A stretch of DNA of 34,578 nt from Clostridium sp. AM58-1XD (lineage in GTDB: Bacteria > Bacillota > Clostridia > Lachnospirales > Lachnospiraceae): the NCBI RefSeq assembly GCF_003464085.1, contig NZ_QSDR01000041.1, positions 1 through 34,578 of the forward strand. Reading direction: 5' to 3'. Below the pieces are notes generated by a model, which worked only from the letters and a program-made list of their open reading frames with translations, was not told where the DNA came from and searched no databases. Shown here in pieces: positions 16,251 through 24,331 of the stretch (positions within the stretch are counted from its first letter, which is position 1; each line of letters opens with the position of its first letter). The position numbers and the translations under genes were made by a program.

Positions 16251-18038
16251 TTACTGTTTATAAATTGCACCGAACTTACATTTCTCCATACAGGCGCCGC
16301 ACTTGATACATTTTTCCTGGTCGATGACATGAGGTGTGCGCACAGAACCGATGATAGCGTTGTTCGGACAGTTGCGGGCACAAAGCGTACAGCCCTTACA
16401 TTTTTCTGCATCAATATGGTAGGAGAGGAGTGCCTTACAGACTCCGGCAGGACATCTCTTTTCCTTGATATGCGCTTCATATTCCGGACGGAAGTAACGG
16501 AGCGTGGAAAGCACCGGATTCGGAGCGGTCTGACCAAGAGCACAGGCGGAACTTTCCTTAACGTAGTAGCAGAGTTCTTCCAGCTTATCCAGATCTTCCA
16601 TGGTAGCCTGACCTTTTGTAATCTTTGTCAGGATTTCCAGCATACGTTTCGTACCGATACGGCAGGAGGTACACTTGCCGCAGGATTCTTCTACAGTGAA
16701 TTCCAGGAAGAATTTGGCGATATCCACCATACAGTCATCTTCATCCAGTACGATGAGTCCGCCGGACCCCATCATGGAACCGATGGAGATCAGATTGTCG
16801 TAGTCGATCGGGATATCAAAGTGTTCAGCCGGGATACATCCGCCGGAAGGACCGCCGGTCTGAGCCGCCTTGAATTTCTTTCCATTCGGGATACCGCCGC
16901 CGATTTCTTCAATTACTTCACGGAGAGTGGTGCCCATCGGGATCTCAACAAGGCCTGTATTATGTATTTTTCCGCCTAAAGCGAATACCTTTGTTCCCTT
17001 CGATTTCTCGGTTCCCATAGAAGAAAACCAATCGGCTCCGTTTAAGATGATCTGCGGGATGTTGGCATAAGTTTCTACATTATTTAAAATAGTAGGCTTT
17101 CCGAAAAGCCCCTTCTGAGCCGGGAACGGAGGTCTTGGACGGGGCTCGCCGCGGTTGCCTTCGATGGATGTCATCAGGGCTGTTTCCTCGCCGCAGACGA
17201 ATGCACCGGCGCCAAGCCTTAAGTCTACATCGAAATCAAAGCCTGTTCCGAAAATATCTTTGCCGAGAAGTTCCATCTCTCTGGCCTGTGCAAGTGCGAT
17301 CTGGAGGCGTTTCACTGCGATCGGATATTCTGCACGAACATAGATATATCCCTGATTGGCGCCGATTGCATAACCGGCAATAGCCATGGCCTCTAAAACG
17401 GCATGAGGATCGCCTTCCAGAATGGAACGGTCCATAAAAGCACCAGGATCGCCTTCATCGGCGTTGCAGCAGACATATTTCTGATCTGCGTCATTGCCCT
17501 TGGCCAGCTTCCACTTAAGTCCGGTCGGGAATCCGCCGCCGCCGCGTCCGCGGAGACCGCTGTCCATCAGGCATTTGATTACGTCGTCAGGAGTCATTTC
17601 CGTAAGAACTTTTCCCAGAGCGGCATAGCCGCCTGTACCGATATATTCTTCAATAATTTCAGGATTAATGATACCACAGTTTCTCAGAGCGATTCGGTGC
17701 TGTTTCTTATAAAAGTTCGTATCGGCCAGAGCCTTTACTCCGGTAGGCGTAACAGTCTCTTGGTAAAGGAGGCGCTTTACAACGCGGCCCTTCAGCAGAT
17801 GTTCCGTAACGATTTCAGGAATATCCTCTACCTTAACCATGGAATAGAAGGTAGCATCCGGATAAATGATCATAATCGGGCCCAATGCGCAGAGTCCGTG
17901 GCATCCTGTCTGAACAACAGCCACTTCATCCTTCAGGCCCTGATTTTCAATTTCTTCTTTCAGTGTCTCAATAATCTTCTGGCTTCCGGAGGAAGTACAT
18001 CCAGTTCCGCCGCAGACTAATACGTGTGAACGATACAT
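16251..18038 (-). CDS. hydB: Bifurcating hydrogenase subunit HydB (NuoF-like)
   Basis: 595 residues. The order is a thioredoxin-like [2Fe-2S] domain (Cys in VCGGTGCTSSG and TGCHGLCALGP), a NuoF-type NADH/FMN domain with GLRGRGGGGFPTGLKW and CNADEGDPGAFMDR, an SLBB segment, the N3-type [4Fe-4S] ligands ESCGKCTSCRIGTKRM, and two C-terminal ferredoxin motifs (CKGCTLCARNCP, CIKCGACMEKCK). This is the full HydB/HndC layout, where FMN is the bifurcation site between NAD(H) and ferredoxin. AAGGAGG precedes the ATG. It lies 15 bases upstream of hydA. Confidence 0.95.
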   Translation of the reverse strand: MYRSHVLVCGGTGCTSSGSQKIIETLKEEIENQGLKDEVAVVQTGCHGLCALGPIMIIYPDATFYSMVKVEDIPEIVTEHLLKGRVVKRLLYQETVTPTGVKALADTNFYKKQHRIALRNCGIINPEIIEEYIGTGGYAALGKVLTEMTPDDVIKCLMDSGLRGRGGGGFPTGLKWKLAKGNDADQKYVCCNADEGDPGAFMDRSILEGDPHAVLEAMAIAGYAIGANQGYIYVRAEYPIAVKRLQIALAQAREMELLGKDIFGTGFDFDVDLRLGAGAFVCGEETALMTSIEGNRGEPRPRPPFPAQKGLFGKPTILNNVETYANIPQIILNGADWFSSMGTEKSKGTKVFALGGKIHNTGLVEIPMGTTLREVIEEIGGGIPNGKKFKAAQTGGPSGGCIPAEHFDIPIDYDNLISIGSMMGSGGLIVLDEDDCMVDIAKFFLEFTVEESCGKCTSCRIGTKRMLEILTKITKGQATMEDLDKLEELCYYVKESSACALGQTAPNPVLSTLRYFRPEYEAHIKEKRCPAGVCKALLSYHIDAEKCKGCTLCARNCPNNAIIGSVRTPHVIDQEKCIKCGACMEKCKFGAIYKQ

Positions 18039-18050
18039 TGCGAGTCCTCC

Positions 18051-18428
18051 TTATTTAATATCTTCTGCTGCCAGAGTGTAATTTTCAACGACATGGCCGC
18101 CGATCAGATGTCTTTCCACGATTTCTGCAGCCTTTTCAGGGTTCATCTTTACATAGGTGACTTTAGGTTTCCCCGGTTCTATAACTTCTACGATTGGCTC
18201 GTACTGGCAGAGCCCGATACACCCTGTCTGTGTAACGGAAACCTTGCCTGTCAGTCCCTTTTCCTGAACGAGATTGGAAAGGGCAGTGAGCACAGGCCGT
18301 GCTCCGCTGGCTATGCCGCATGTGGCCATGCCGACAACGACGCGTGTTTGTGTATGATCTTCCGCGCGCATGCTCACCTGGTTCTGCATCTTATCGCGGA
18401 TTGCTTTTAACTCTTCAAGAGATTTCAT
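18051..18428 (-). CDS. Thioredoxin-like [2Fe-2S] protein (HndB-like)
   Basis: 125 residues. Four cysteines in ATCGIASGA and TQTGCIGLCQYEP match the thioredoxin-like [2Fe-2S] ferredoxin fold found as HndB in NADP-reducing hydrogenase operons. The start has GGAGGAAAT upstream. Lying between the GHKL ATPase gene and hydB, it is probably an accessory electron-transfer subunit. Confidence 0.9.
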   Translation of the reverse strand: MKSLEELKAIRDKMQNQVSMRAEDHTQTRVVVGMATCGIASGARPVLTALSNLVQEKGLTGKVSVTQTGCIGLCQYEPIVEVIEPGKPKVTYVKMNPEKAAEIVERHLIGGHVVENYTLAAEDIK

Positions 18429-18452
18429 ATTTCCTCCAATCCGGGCAGTGTC

Positions 18453-19010
18453 CTAGAAGACTGCCCCGTCATCAGTTTCTGTTTTGTTTTCACTGAGATA
18501 GTCCATGATATATTCGGATATTTCCGGAGTATCGAAGGGGACATTCCCCAGAATCTCCCGGAATTGTCTTGTATCCAGCGTAAATGTTTTGCTGTTGTAA
18601 CGGTATGTGTAACAGAAGTCGGTCTCAGGATGATAGACGATCAGGGTATGTATCGTGGAAGAGATATCTCCCAGAGGCATCCGGTCGATATGGGAGAGGA
18701 CAAAAACGGCGGTTACTGTCGTTCCTTTCCCCGGTTCGGATTCAATTGTAAAACTCCCTCCCGTGCTCTCTGCGGCGTATTTAAAAAACGGTACGCCAAG
18801 CCCGACCTTTCTTGTGGTACGGGTTGTAAAAAACGGGTCTGTCACGTGCTCCACCTGTTCGCGTGTCATACCGCAGCCATTGTCTTCGATGGCAACAGTC
18901 AGGCGGTCGGCGGCGGTATCAGCTTCCACCCGTATATTTACGAGAGAAGCGCCGGCCCTGGTGGAATTTTCTGCTACATCCAGAATGTTCAGCGAAATTT
19001 CAGTCATCAT
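18453..19010 (-). CDS. GHKL ATP-binding protein without phospho-acceptor domain, in the hyd operon
   Basis: 185 residues; either of two adjacent ATGs (19010, 19007) could be used. N-box LDVAENSTRAGAS, G1 box EDNGCGM and a G2 region, FFTTRTTRKVGLGVPFF, define an HATPase domain of histidine-kinase type, but no dimerisation/phospho-His domain is present. The last 75 residues have no recognised domain. Such proteins recur in clostridial hyd operons with unknown function. It could phosphorylate or bind a regulatory partner such as the DRTGG proteins across the divide. Three bases separate it from hydC. Confidence 0.85.
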   Translation of the reverse strand: MMTEISLNILDVAENSTRAGASLVNIRVEADTAADRLTVAIEDNGCGMTREQVEHVTDPFFTTRTTRKVGLGVPFFKYAAESTGGSFTIESEPGKGTTVTAVFVLSHIDRMPLGDISSTIHTLIVYHPETDFCYTYRYNSKTFTLDTRQFREILGNVPFDTPEISEYIMDYLSENKTETDDGAVF

Positions 19011-19013
19011 AGG

Positions 19014-19508
19014 CTATTGATATTTTGCCAGGATTCCGGGAATCTGATCCGGTGTCAGGCGGCCGTATACCTCGTCGTTAATCATCATGACAGGGGCGAG
19101 TCCGCAGGCTCCGACACAGCGGCAGGAATCCAGAGAGAACTTGCCGTCAGGTGTACACTGACCGTTGGTAATTCCCAGAAGTTCTTCCAGTTTTGCGAAG
19201 ATTTCTCCTGAACCTTTCACGTAACATGCCGTTCCGAGACAGACAGAAATCTGATAACGTCCCTTTGGCTGAAGGGCGAACTGGGCATAGAATGTGGACA
19301 CACCGTAGATTTTTTCCAGCGGTATTCCTGTTTCGTCAGAAATCATGGTCTGAACCTCGATCGGAAGATAGCCGTAAATATCCTGTGCTTTCTGCATGAT
19401 CGGCATCAGGCAGCCTTTGGAATCTTTGAGGCTGGCAATGGTTTCCTTTAAGGCCATTTCCTGCTCTTTTGTTCCGCGAAAGGGAACGCTTTGTGCTTTA
19501 CAAGCCAT
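19014..19508 (-). CDS. hydC: Bifurcating hydrogenase subunit HydC (NuoE-like)
   Basis: 164 residues of the NuoE/HydC [2Fe-2S] thioredoxin-like family. The four cluster cysteines are in CLGTACYVKG and CRCVGACGLAP; QDIYGYLPIEVQ and YGVSTFYAQF are typical upstream motifs. First gene of the five-gene minus-strand operon, with GAGGAGG 9 bases before the ATG. Probably the small electron-transfer subunit of the HydABC complex. Confidence 0.94.
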   Translation of the reverse strand: MACKAQSVPFRGTKEQEMALKETIASLKDSKGCLMPIMQKAQDIYGYLPIEVQTMISDETGIPLEKIYGVSTFYAQFALQPKGRYQISVCLGTACYVKGSGEIFAKLEELLGITNGQCTPDGKFSLDSCRCVGACGLAPVMMINDEVYGRLTPDQIPGILAKYQ

Positions 19509-19546
19509 GGTTTGAACCTCCTCAATTAAGTCTTGGACTTATGCAA

Positions 19547-19575
19547 TATATGACCCCATTCTATCATAGTGTCAA
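19547..19575 (-). promoter_or_regulatory. Promoter of the hydC-hydA operon
   Basis: On the minus strand a consensus TTGACA (19570-19575) is followed after 17 bases by CATATA (19547-19552), a modest -10. The start codon lies about 40 bases downstream. A Rex-type palindrome lies just upstream of this promoter. Confidence 0.6.
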
Positions 19576-19600
19576 ACAAAAATCTACATAAAAAACAAAG

Positions 19601-19618
19601 TTGTTATTAAAATAACAA
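19601..19618. promoter_or_regulatory. Rex-type redox operator
   Basis: The 18-bp perfect palindrome TTGTTATTAAAATAACAA matches the Rex consensus TTGTTA-N6-TAACAA exactly. Rex represses fermentation and hydrogenase genes when NAD+ is high and releases DNA when NADH rises. Here it sits between the divergent hyd operon and the sensory-hydrogenase operon and could control both. Confidence 0.85.
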
Positions 19619-19628
19619 TAGGTTTCTG

Positions 19629-19657
19629 TTGATAATTACTATATGAAATGATATTCT
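19629..19657 (+). promoter_or_regulatory. Possible promoter of the DRTGG/HydS operon
   Basis: TTGATA (19629-19634), 17 bases, then TATTCT (19652-19657), about 95 bases before the DRTGG gene. Both hexamers are fair matches. The site is close to the Rex palindrome. Confidence 0.45.
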
Positions 19658-19752
19658 TATGATATGTCATTAGTAGTTTTGTGCGATTTTACTAACACGT
19701 GGTATTTGTATTTACAGGCAGGAAGAGATTGAGAAGGGAGACTCATGGAATT

Positions 19753-20088
19753 ATGACGGTGGCAGATATTCAGAGTGTATTAGATGCTAAGGTGCTTATG
19801 GGGGAAGAGCAGCTTTCAGGGGAAGCGGGGAGCGTTTACAGCTCCGATATGATGAGCGACGTGCTGGCTTATGCCGAAGATCACAGCGTCCTTGTGACAG
19901 GTTTGTGCAATCCTCAGGTAATCAGGACGGCAGAGATGCTGGATATGGCATGCATCATCTTCGTCAGAGGAAAAGTGCCGGATGAACAGATGTGCAAATT
20001 GGCAAAAGAGCGGGATATGGTGATTCTTTTAACGAGCTCATCCATGTTTACGACGTGCGGACTTCTGTATCAGGCGGGATTGAGGTGA
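19753..20088 (+). CDS. DRTGG-domain protein 1
   Basis: 111 residues from the ATG at 19753 (AAGGGAG about 12 bases upstream); a longer start at 19699 is less likely. A competing ATG at 19744 gives only a three-codon reading frame (MEL, stop) that overlaps the site. The MTVADIQSVLDAKVL opening, ITGL-like strand LVTGLCNPQVIRTAEM and ILLTSSSMFTTCGLLYQ end match the DRTGG family, often found with [FeFe]-hydrogenase regulators. Function not established; ligand sensing is likely. Confidence 0.8.
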   Translation: MTVADIQSVLDAKVLMGEEQLSGEAGSVYSSDMMSDVLAYAEDHSVLVTGLCNPQVIRTAEMLDMACIIFVRGKVPDEQMCKLAKERDMVILLTSSSMFTTCGLLYQAGLR

Positions 20089-20097
20089 TTTGGAAAA

Positions 20098-20520
20098 ATG
20101 GATAACGAGATAATTCTGGAGTATGAAATTTCGCCGGATGATTTTACCCGTGCAGGAGAGGCGAGCAGCGATGTTAAAAGCAAGCTGAAGCAGATCGGAG
20201 TCAGTCCGGAGGCGGTGAGAAAGGTATCGATTGCCATGTATGAGGGAGAAATCAACATGGTGATTCATGCCAACGGCGGAAAAATCACGGTGTCCATCAC
20301 TCCGGAAAAGATAACGATCATACTGGCGGACGTCGGCCCGGGAATTCCGGATGTGGACCTGGCTATGAAGGCCGGATATTCTACAGCGCCGGATACCATA
20401 CGGTCGCTTGGCTTCGGAGCGGGAATGGGTCTTCCTAATATGAAGAAATATTCAGATGAAATGAAAATAGAAACGGAAATCGGAGTCGGAACGACAATTA
20501 CAATGGTGGTGAATTTATAG
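20098..20520 (+). CDS. RsbW-like ATP-binding protein (anti-sigma-factor type)
   Basis: 140 residues. HATPase domain with N-box YEGEINMVIHAN, G1 box DVGPGIPDV and G2 LGFGAGMGLPNMKKYSD, of the short serine-kinase/anti-sigma type (RsbW, SpoIIAB). No membrane or sensor part. Its stop overlaps the GTG of the next gene by one base (TAGTG), implying coupled synthesis with the sensory-hydrogenase homologue. It may relay a redox or H2 signal. Confidence 0.87.
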   Translation: MDNEIILEYEISPDDFTRAGEASSDVKSKLKQIGVSPEAVRKVSIAMYEGEINMVIHANGGKITVSITPEKITIILADVGPGIPDVDLAMKAGYSTAPDTIRSLGFGAGMGLPNMKKYSDEMKIETEIGVGTTITMVVNL

Positions 20521-21014
20521 TGGACAAATTTTATCATTCCGTACATTTGGAACCAGCCCTGTGCCGGGGCTGTATAAACTGTATTAAACGATGCCCGACC
20601 CAGGCCATACGGGTCCGCGGCGGAAAAGCTCAGATTAATAAGAAGTTCTGTATTGACTGCGGGGAGTGCATCCGTGTATGTCCCCACCATGCCAAGCAGG
20701 CGACATATGACAAACTGGATGCGATCAAGCAGTATGAATATACGGTGGCGCTGCCGGCGCCGTCCCTTTACAGCCAGTTCAATAATCTGGACGATGTCAA
20801 TATCGTTCTCAACGCACTGCTGCTTATGGGATTTGACGATGTTTTTGAAGTCAGCGCAGCGGCGGAACTGGTGTCGGAAGCGACGCGGGAATACATATCT
20901 ACTCATGAAGACGATCTGCCGATCATCAGTACGGCCTGCCCTTCTGTCGTCCGGCTGATCCGCGCCAGATTCCCGAATCTGATTCCACACCTTCTGCCGA
21001 TCAACCTCCGGTAG
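20520..21014 (+). CDS. Sensory-type [FeFe]-hydrogenase homologue, N-terminal fragment
   Basis: GTG start overlapping the upstream stop. Two [4Fe-4S] motifs (CRGCINCIKRCP, CIDCGECIRVCP) are followed by the start of a hydrogenase large-subunit domain, with TACPSVVR where catalytic enzymes have TSCCPxW. The frame stops after PINLR. One missing base near 21005-21010 (CCTCCGG) restores NLPVEVAACLAVQK and joins it to the next fragment. HydS-like proteins of this kind are thought to sense H2 or redox rather than turn over H2. Confidence 0.85.
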   Translation: MDKFYHSVHLEPALCRGCINCIKRCPTQAIRVRGGKAQINKKFCIDCGECIRVCPHHAKQATYDKLDAIKQYEYTVALPAPSLYSQFNNLDDVNIVLNALLLMGFDDVFEVSAAAELVSEATREYISTHEDDLPIISTACPSVVRLIRARFPNLIPHLLPINLR

Positions 21015-21016
21015 AA

Positions 21017-21595
21017 GTGGCTGCCTGTCTGGCTGTACAGAAGGCGCTGGAAAAGACGGGGCTGCCCAGGGAAAAAATCGGAATCTGTTTCATATCCCCG
21101 TGCCCGTCAAAGGTGACTTACGTAAAGGCACCTTTAGGTACGGAAAAGAGTGAGATCGACCACGTGATGGCGATTAAGGATATCTACCCTCATCTTCTTT
21201 CTTATATGAAGGCAGTGGGAGAAGAGCCGAATGAGATCGGTACGTCAGGAAAGATCGGTGTCAGCTGGGGCAGGAGCGGCGGCGAGGCCGGAGGCCTCTT
21301 CACGGAGAGCTATCTGGCTGCCGACGGAATCGAAAACGTGATCAGGGTATTGGAAGATCTGGAAGACCAGAAGTTTTCCAGCCTGCAGTTTGTAGAGCTG
21401 AATGCGTGTAACGGAGGATGCGTCGGCGGAGTGCTTACGGTGGAGAATCCCTACGTATCGGCTGTGAAATTAAAGCGGCTCAGGAAGTATATGCCTGTAG
21501 CGAGAAGCCATATGGATGAAGAAAAAGCGGAAAGCTTATGCACTGGACCTCCGATGTGGCATTTGAGCCGGTATTCAGCCTTGGTTCCACCATGA
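21017..21595 (+). CDS. Sensory-type [FeFe]-hydrogenase homologue, middle fragment
   Basis: Continuation of the gene begun at 20520; the listed ATG is not a natural start. The L2-like SPCPSKVTY has lost the usual Glu of MPCxxKxxE, and the L3-like LNACNGGCVGG lacks the GGGQP tail, both marks of sensory rather than catalytic H-cluster proteins. True coding leaves this frame near the AAA at 21531-21533, where one missing A gives AEKLMHWTSDVAFEP. The last residues shown here (SLCTGPPMWH onward) are therefore out of frame. Confidence 0.85.
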   Translation: MAACLAVQKALEKTGLPREKIGICFISPCPSKVTYVKAPLGTEKSEIDHVMAIKDIYPHLLSYMKAVGEEPNEIGTSGKIGVSWGRSGGEAGGLFTESYLAADGIENVIRVLEDLEDQKFSSLQFVELNACNGGCVGGVLTVENPYVSAVKLKRLRKYMPVARSHMDEEKAESLCTGPPMWHLSRYSALVPP

Positions 21596-21952
21596 TGGAA
21601 AGCTTTGCCAGGCTGAACCAGGTGGAACGCCTTGTTAAAAAGCTGCCCGGACTGGACTGCGGTTCCTGCGGCGCGCCCACATGCAAGGCGCTGGCGGAAG
21701 ATATTGTACGGGGGGGAAGCGAGAGAGGAAGACTGTGTCTATCAGCTGAAAGACAGCCTGCATAAGCTTTCTGTTGAAGCGGCCGCTCTGGTGGATGATA
21801 TGGCGGAAGGCATGCGGGGAGAAAAAGAGACGCTCCGGCTTCTGGAAAAGTATGTTCAGAAATTCTCAGAGGATATGGCGAAGCTGGACAAAGACAACAA
21901 TGAGAAGGACGGAAAAGAGAAAGACGGAAAAGACAGGGACGGCAAAGATTAA
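21538..21952 (+). CDS. Sensory-type [FeFe]-hydrogenase homologue, C-terminal fragment
   Basis: Spans two frames. From 21538 it reads MHWTSDVAFEPVFSLG and a Fes-type [4Fe-4S] motif, GLDCGSCGAPTCKALAED. At a G7 run (21710-21716) one extra base throws it off; with six Gs it continues as VRGEAREEDCVYQLKDSL in the frame that ends at 21952. A charged helical, low-complexity tail (DKDNNEKDGKEKDGKD) ends the protein. Repaired, the entire gene 20520-21952 encodes about 478 residues: ferredoxin, H-cluster-like and Fes domains. Confidence 0.8.
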
Positions 21953-21966
21953 GAGGAGAGTGGGAC

Positions 21967-22308
21967 ATGACAGTTAAGGAACTTGCAGATTCTGGAATAT
22001 TCCGGACAGTGAATCCGGGAGACGATGAAAACAGGAAGATTGAGTCCGTATTCTGCTGTGACCTTCTGAGCATCGCCATGGGGCGCGCGCCTTCAGGCTG
22101 TGCATGGGTTACGGTTATGGCCAATATGAATACGCTGGCAGTGGCATCCCTTGCAGATGCGGCATGTGTGATTATGGCAGAGGGCGTAAAGCTGGATGAA
22201 CTATCTTTGAAAAAGGCTGCGCAGCAGGGAATCTACGTGATGGAGACGGATGAACCTGTCTTTGAAGCGGCCCTTAAAATCCATACACGCCGTACCGAGA
22301 CCGCATAG
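21967..22308 (+). CDS. DRTGG-domain protein 2
   Basis: 113 residues with GAGGAGAGTGGGAC before the ATG. The MTVKELADSGIFRTVNPG opening and the ANMNTLAVASLADAACVIMAEG core match DRTGG proteins paired with sensory hydrogenases. It is a diverged paralogue of the 19753 gene, placed on the other side of the hydS-like gene in the same operon. Probable ligand-binding regulator; ligand unknown. Confidence 0.82.
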   Translation: MTVKELADSGIFRTVNPGDDENRKIESVFCCDLLSIAMGRAPSGCAWVTVMANMNTLAVASLADAACVIMAEGVKLDELSLKKAAQQGIYVMETDEPVFEAALKIHTRRTETA

Positions 22309-22378
22309 GGGCCGGCAGGGCGCGGCGGTATGACACGAACACAAATGACTTTTGCTTCGCAGGGAAGGAGGGGAAGCG

Positions 22379-23128
22379 GTGAACAGTATCTACTATGATT
22401 TGCATATTCATTCCTGCGCCTCTCCCTGCGGAGACGATGATATGACGCCTGCCAATATTGTGGGGATGGCTGCTGTAAAAGGCCTGGATGTAATCGCCGT
22501 TACAGACCATAATACATGCAGAAACTGCCCTGCCGTTTTGGCGGCGGCAGAGGAGTACGGAATAACGGCTGTTCCGGGCATGGAAATCTGTACAAGTGAG
22601 GAAGTACACGCCGTCTGCCTTTTTTCTACTCTCGAAGCGGCGATGGACTTTGATATGTATATCTATGAGCGGCTGCCTGCGATCAAAAACAGGGAAGATA
22701 TCTTTGGGAGGCAGGAGATTTACAATTGCCAGGATGAGAAGTGCGGAACGATTGAGAAACTGCTTATCAATGCATGCAGCGTATCCTTCGACGATCTGTG
22801 GGATCTGGTGCGTTCCTACGAAGGCGTGATGTTTCCCGCTCATATTGACAAGAACGCCAACAGTCTGATCAACAACCTGGGCTTCATTCCTCCGGACAGC
22901 CGGTTTAAGACGGCGGAAGTCCATGACTTAAAGAAGCTTCACGGTCTGAGAACGTCCAACCCCTATCTGAACAGCTGCCGCATCATCAGCAATTCCGACG
23001 CTCACTATCTACCCGATATCAAAGAGCCGGAATTGACCATTGACGTAGAGGAAAACAGCATAAAAAGGATCGTGGAAGCACTGGGAGCACAGAGAGTACA
23101 GAAAACTCTCGATTTGCAGAGGATATGA
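22379..23128 (+). CDS. PHP-domain phosphoesterase
   Basis: 249 residues from a GTG at 22379, chosen because AAGGAGGGG lies just upstream; a TTG at 22352 would be longer but lacks a site. Metal-binding motifs of the PHP family are present: DLHIHSCASPCG, VTDHNTCRN, the later GMEICTSEEVH, PAHIDK and SNSDAHY. PHP proteins hydrolyse phosphate esters, including nucleotides. It is the last gene of the DRTGG/HydS operon, where a PHP gene is a frequent partner. Confidence 0.88.
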   Translation: MNSIYYDLHIHSCASPCGDDDMTPANIVGMAAVKGLDVIAVTDHNTCRNCPAVLAAAEEYGITAVPGMEICTSEEVHAVCLFSTLEAAMDFDMYIYERLPAIKNREDIFGRQEIYNCQDEKCGTIEKLLINACSVSFDDLWDLVRSYEGVMFPAHIDKNANSLINNLGFIPPDSRFKTAEVHDLKKLHGLRTSNPYLNSCRIISNSDAHYLPDIKEPELTIDVEENSIKRIVEALGAQRVQKTLDLQRI

Positions 23129-23138
23129 GAAAGGCGAA

Positions 23139-23218
23139 ACCGGCCATGCCATTATTAACAGATGCAGTGACTTGGCCACCGCCTCGGAACGGAATCTGTT
23201 AATAATGGCATGGCCGGT
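23139..23218. terminator. Foldback element B with conserved loop core
   Basis: A perfect 25-bp stem (23139-23163 with 23194-23218) closes a 30-base loop carrying the core at 23167-23190 (GTGACTTGGCCAC, C, GCCTCGGAAC). It lies between the convergent PHP and LysR genes. The stem sequence is unrelated to those of elements A and C, while the core is the same. It probably acts as a bidirectional terminator, but T-tracts are weak. Confidence 0.8.
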
Positions 23219-23235
23219 ATTTCTAATACCCTCTA

Positions 23236-24141
23236 TCAAATCGAATTCCAGAAATGGACGGCGAGATCGATAAAATCACGGGCGGCCTTCGTAAGGTACG
23301 CCCCCTTTTTATAGGTAGCGGCCAGTTCCCAGGTGGGGTGGGACGGGAGGCGGAAATAGGCTACATATTCCTCCTCGGTCGCATAAGTTTCCGGTATGAT
23401 GGTGCAGCACATATTGTTTTTAGCCATGGTATGCAGCGTGCGGTTGCTGGCAGTCTCAAACAGGATGGTAGGCCGGAAACCTGCCTCTTTAAACAGAGGA
23501 TCGATAATGCCCCTCATTGTGGAGTCCTTGAACATCAGCACAAAACGTTCGTGCTTAAAATATTCTAAATCAATGACGGTATAAGGTTTTCCAGGAGCGC
23601 TGGCATGGCGTGCCATCGGATGGCTCCTGGGAATTCCAAGAAGCAGCTCTTCATCCTTGATATGAATATACTCATCTCCGCTCTTATCACCATCCGATAC
23701 AGTAACAAATCCAAGGTCGAGATAACCTTTTGAGATCATGGATACCTGCTTTTTAACGCTGATCTCCAGCGGTTCGATGGTCAGCTGGGGATAGCGCTTA
23801 TAAAATTCAGGATAGATGCCGACAAACATGCTCAGGCCTCTTTCGGGAGTCAGTCCGACCCGGAGGTGGCCTATTTTGTTGTCTGCCATATCGTTCAGAA
23901 TGTTGTAGGCTTCCTGCTTCAACTGGAGCATTTTTCGGGCGTATGATACGTAAACTTTGCCGGCTTCCGTAAGGCGGAAGTCATTTTTAGAGCGGTGAAA
24001 GAGCTGTATGCCAAGTTCATTTTCCAGTTTCAGTAGCTGCTGGTTCAGCCCGGACTGGGTGATGTAGAGCTGCTCTGCGGCCCGTGTAATACTGCTTTCT
24101 TCAGCTATTTTTACAATGTATTCCAGCTGTTTCAGATCCAT
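23236..24141 (-). CDS. LysR-family regulator, divergent from gudD
   Basis: 301 residues. N-terminal winged helix (MDLKQLEYIVKIAEESSITRAAEQLYITQSGLNQQLLKLE) and a LysR substrate-binding domain from about residue 90 (GHLRVGLTPERG, DLGFVTVSDG). It diverges from the glucarate dehydratase gene with 190 bases between, the usual layout for a LysR activator of the neighbouring operon. A sugar diacid such as glucarate or galactarate is a reasonable inducer. A second regulator gene lies at the far end of the locus. Confidence 0.9.
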   Translation of the reverse strand: MDLKQLEYIVKIAEESSITRAAEQLYITQSGLNQQLLKLENELGIQLFHRSKNDFRLTEAGKVYVSYARKMLQLKQEAYNILNDMADNKIGHLRVGLTPERGLSMFVGIYPEFYKRYPQLTIEPLEISVKKQVSMISKGYLDLGFVTVSDGDKSGDEYIHIKDEELLLGIPRSHPMARHASAPGKPYTVIDLEYFKHERFVLMFKDSTMRGIIDPLFKEAGFRPTILFETASNRTLHTMAKNNMCCTIIPETYATEEEYVAYFRLPSHPTWELAATYKKGAYLTKAARDFIDLAVHFWNSI

Positions 24142-24215
24142 AAAGGTACCTTCCTCTCCCCAAATTGATTCGCATAAAATAAGTTTTGTTAAGTTTTTAC
24201 AGAAGTTTAATTAAT

Positions 24216-24244
24216 TTGACTAAGTTATATTTATTTTATACAAT
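24216..24244 (+). promoter_or_regulatory. Promoter of the first glucarate dehydratase gene
   Basis: TTGACT (24216-24221), 17-base spacer, TACAAT (24239-24244), with a leader of about 80 bases. The surrounding AT-rich gap to the LysR gene should hold the LysR site, but no clear T-N11-A box stands out. Confidence 0.65.
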
Positions 24245-24331
24245 GAGTTTAAGAAAAAAACAAGAGAAATTGTTGAAAAAAACAATATGTTAAATTTTTT
24301 TCATTTTAAATCATAGGAAGGGAGCAAAAAA

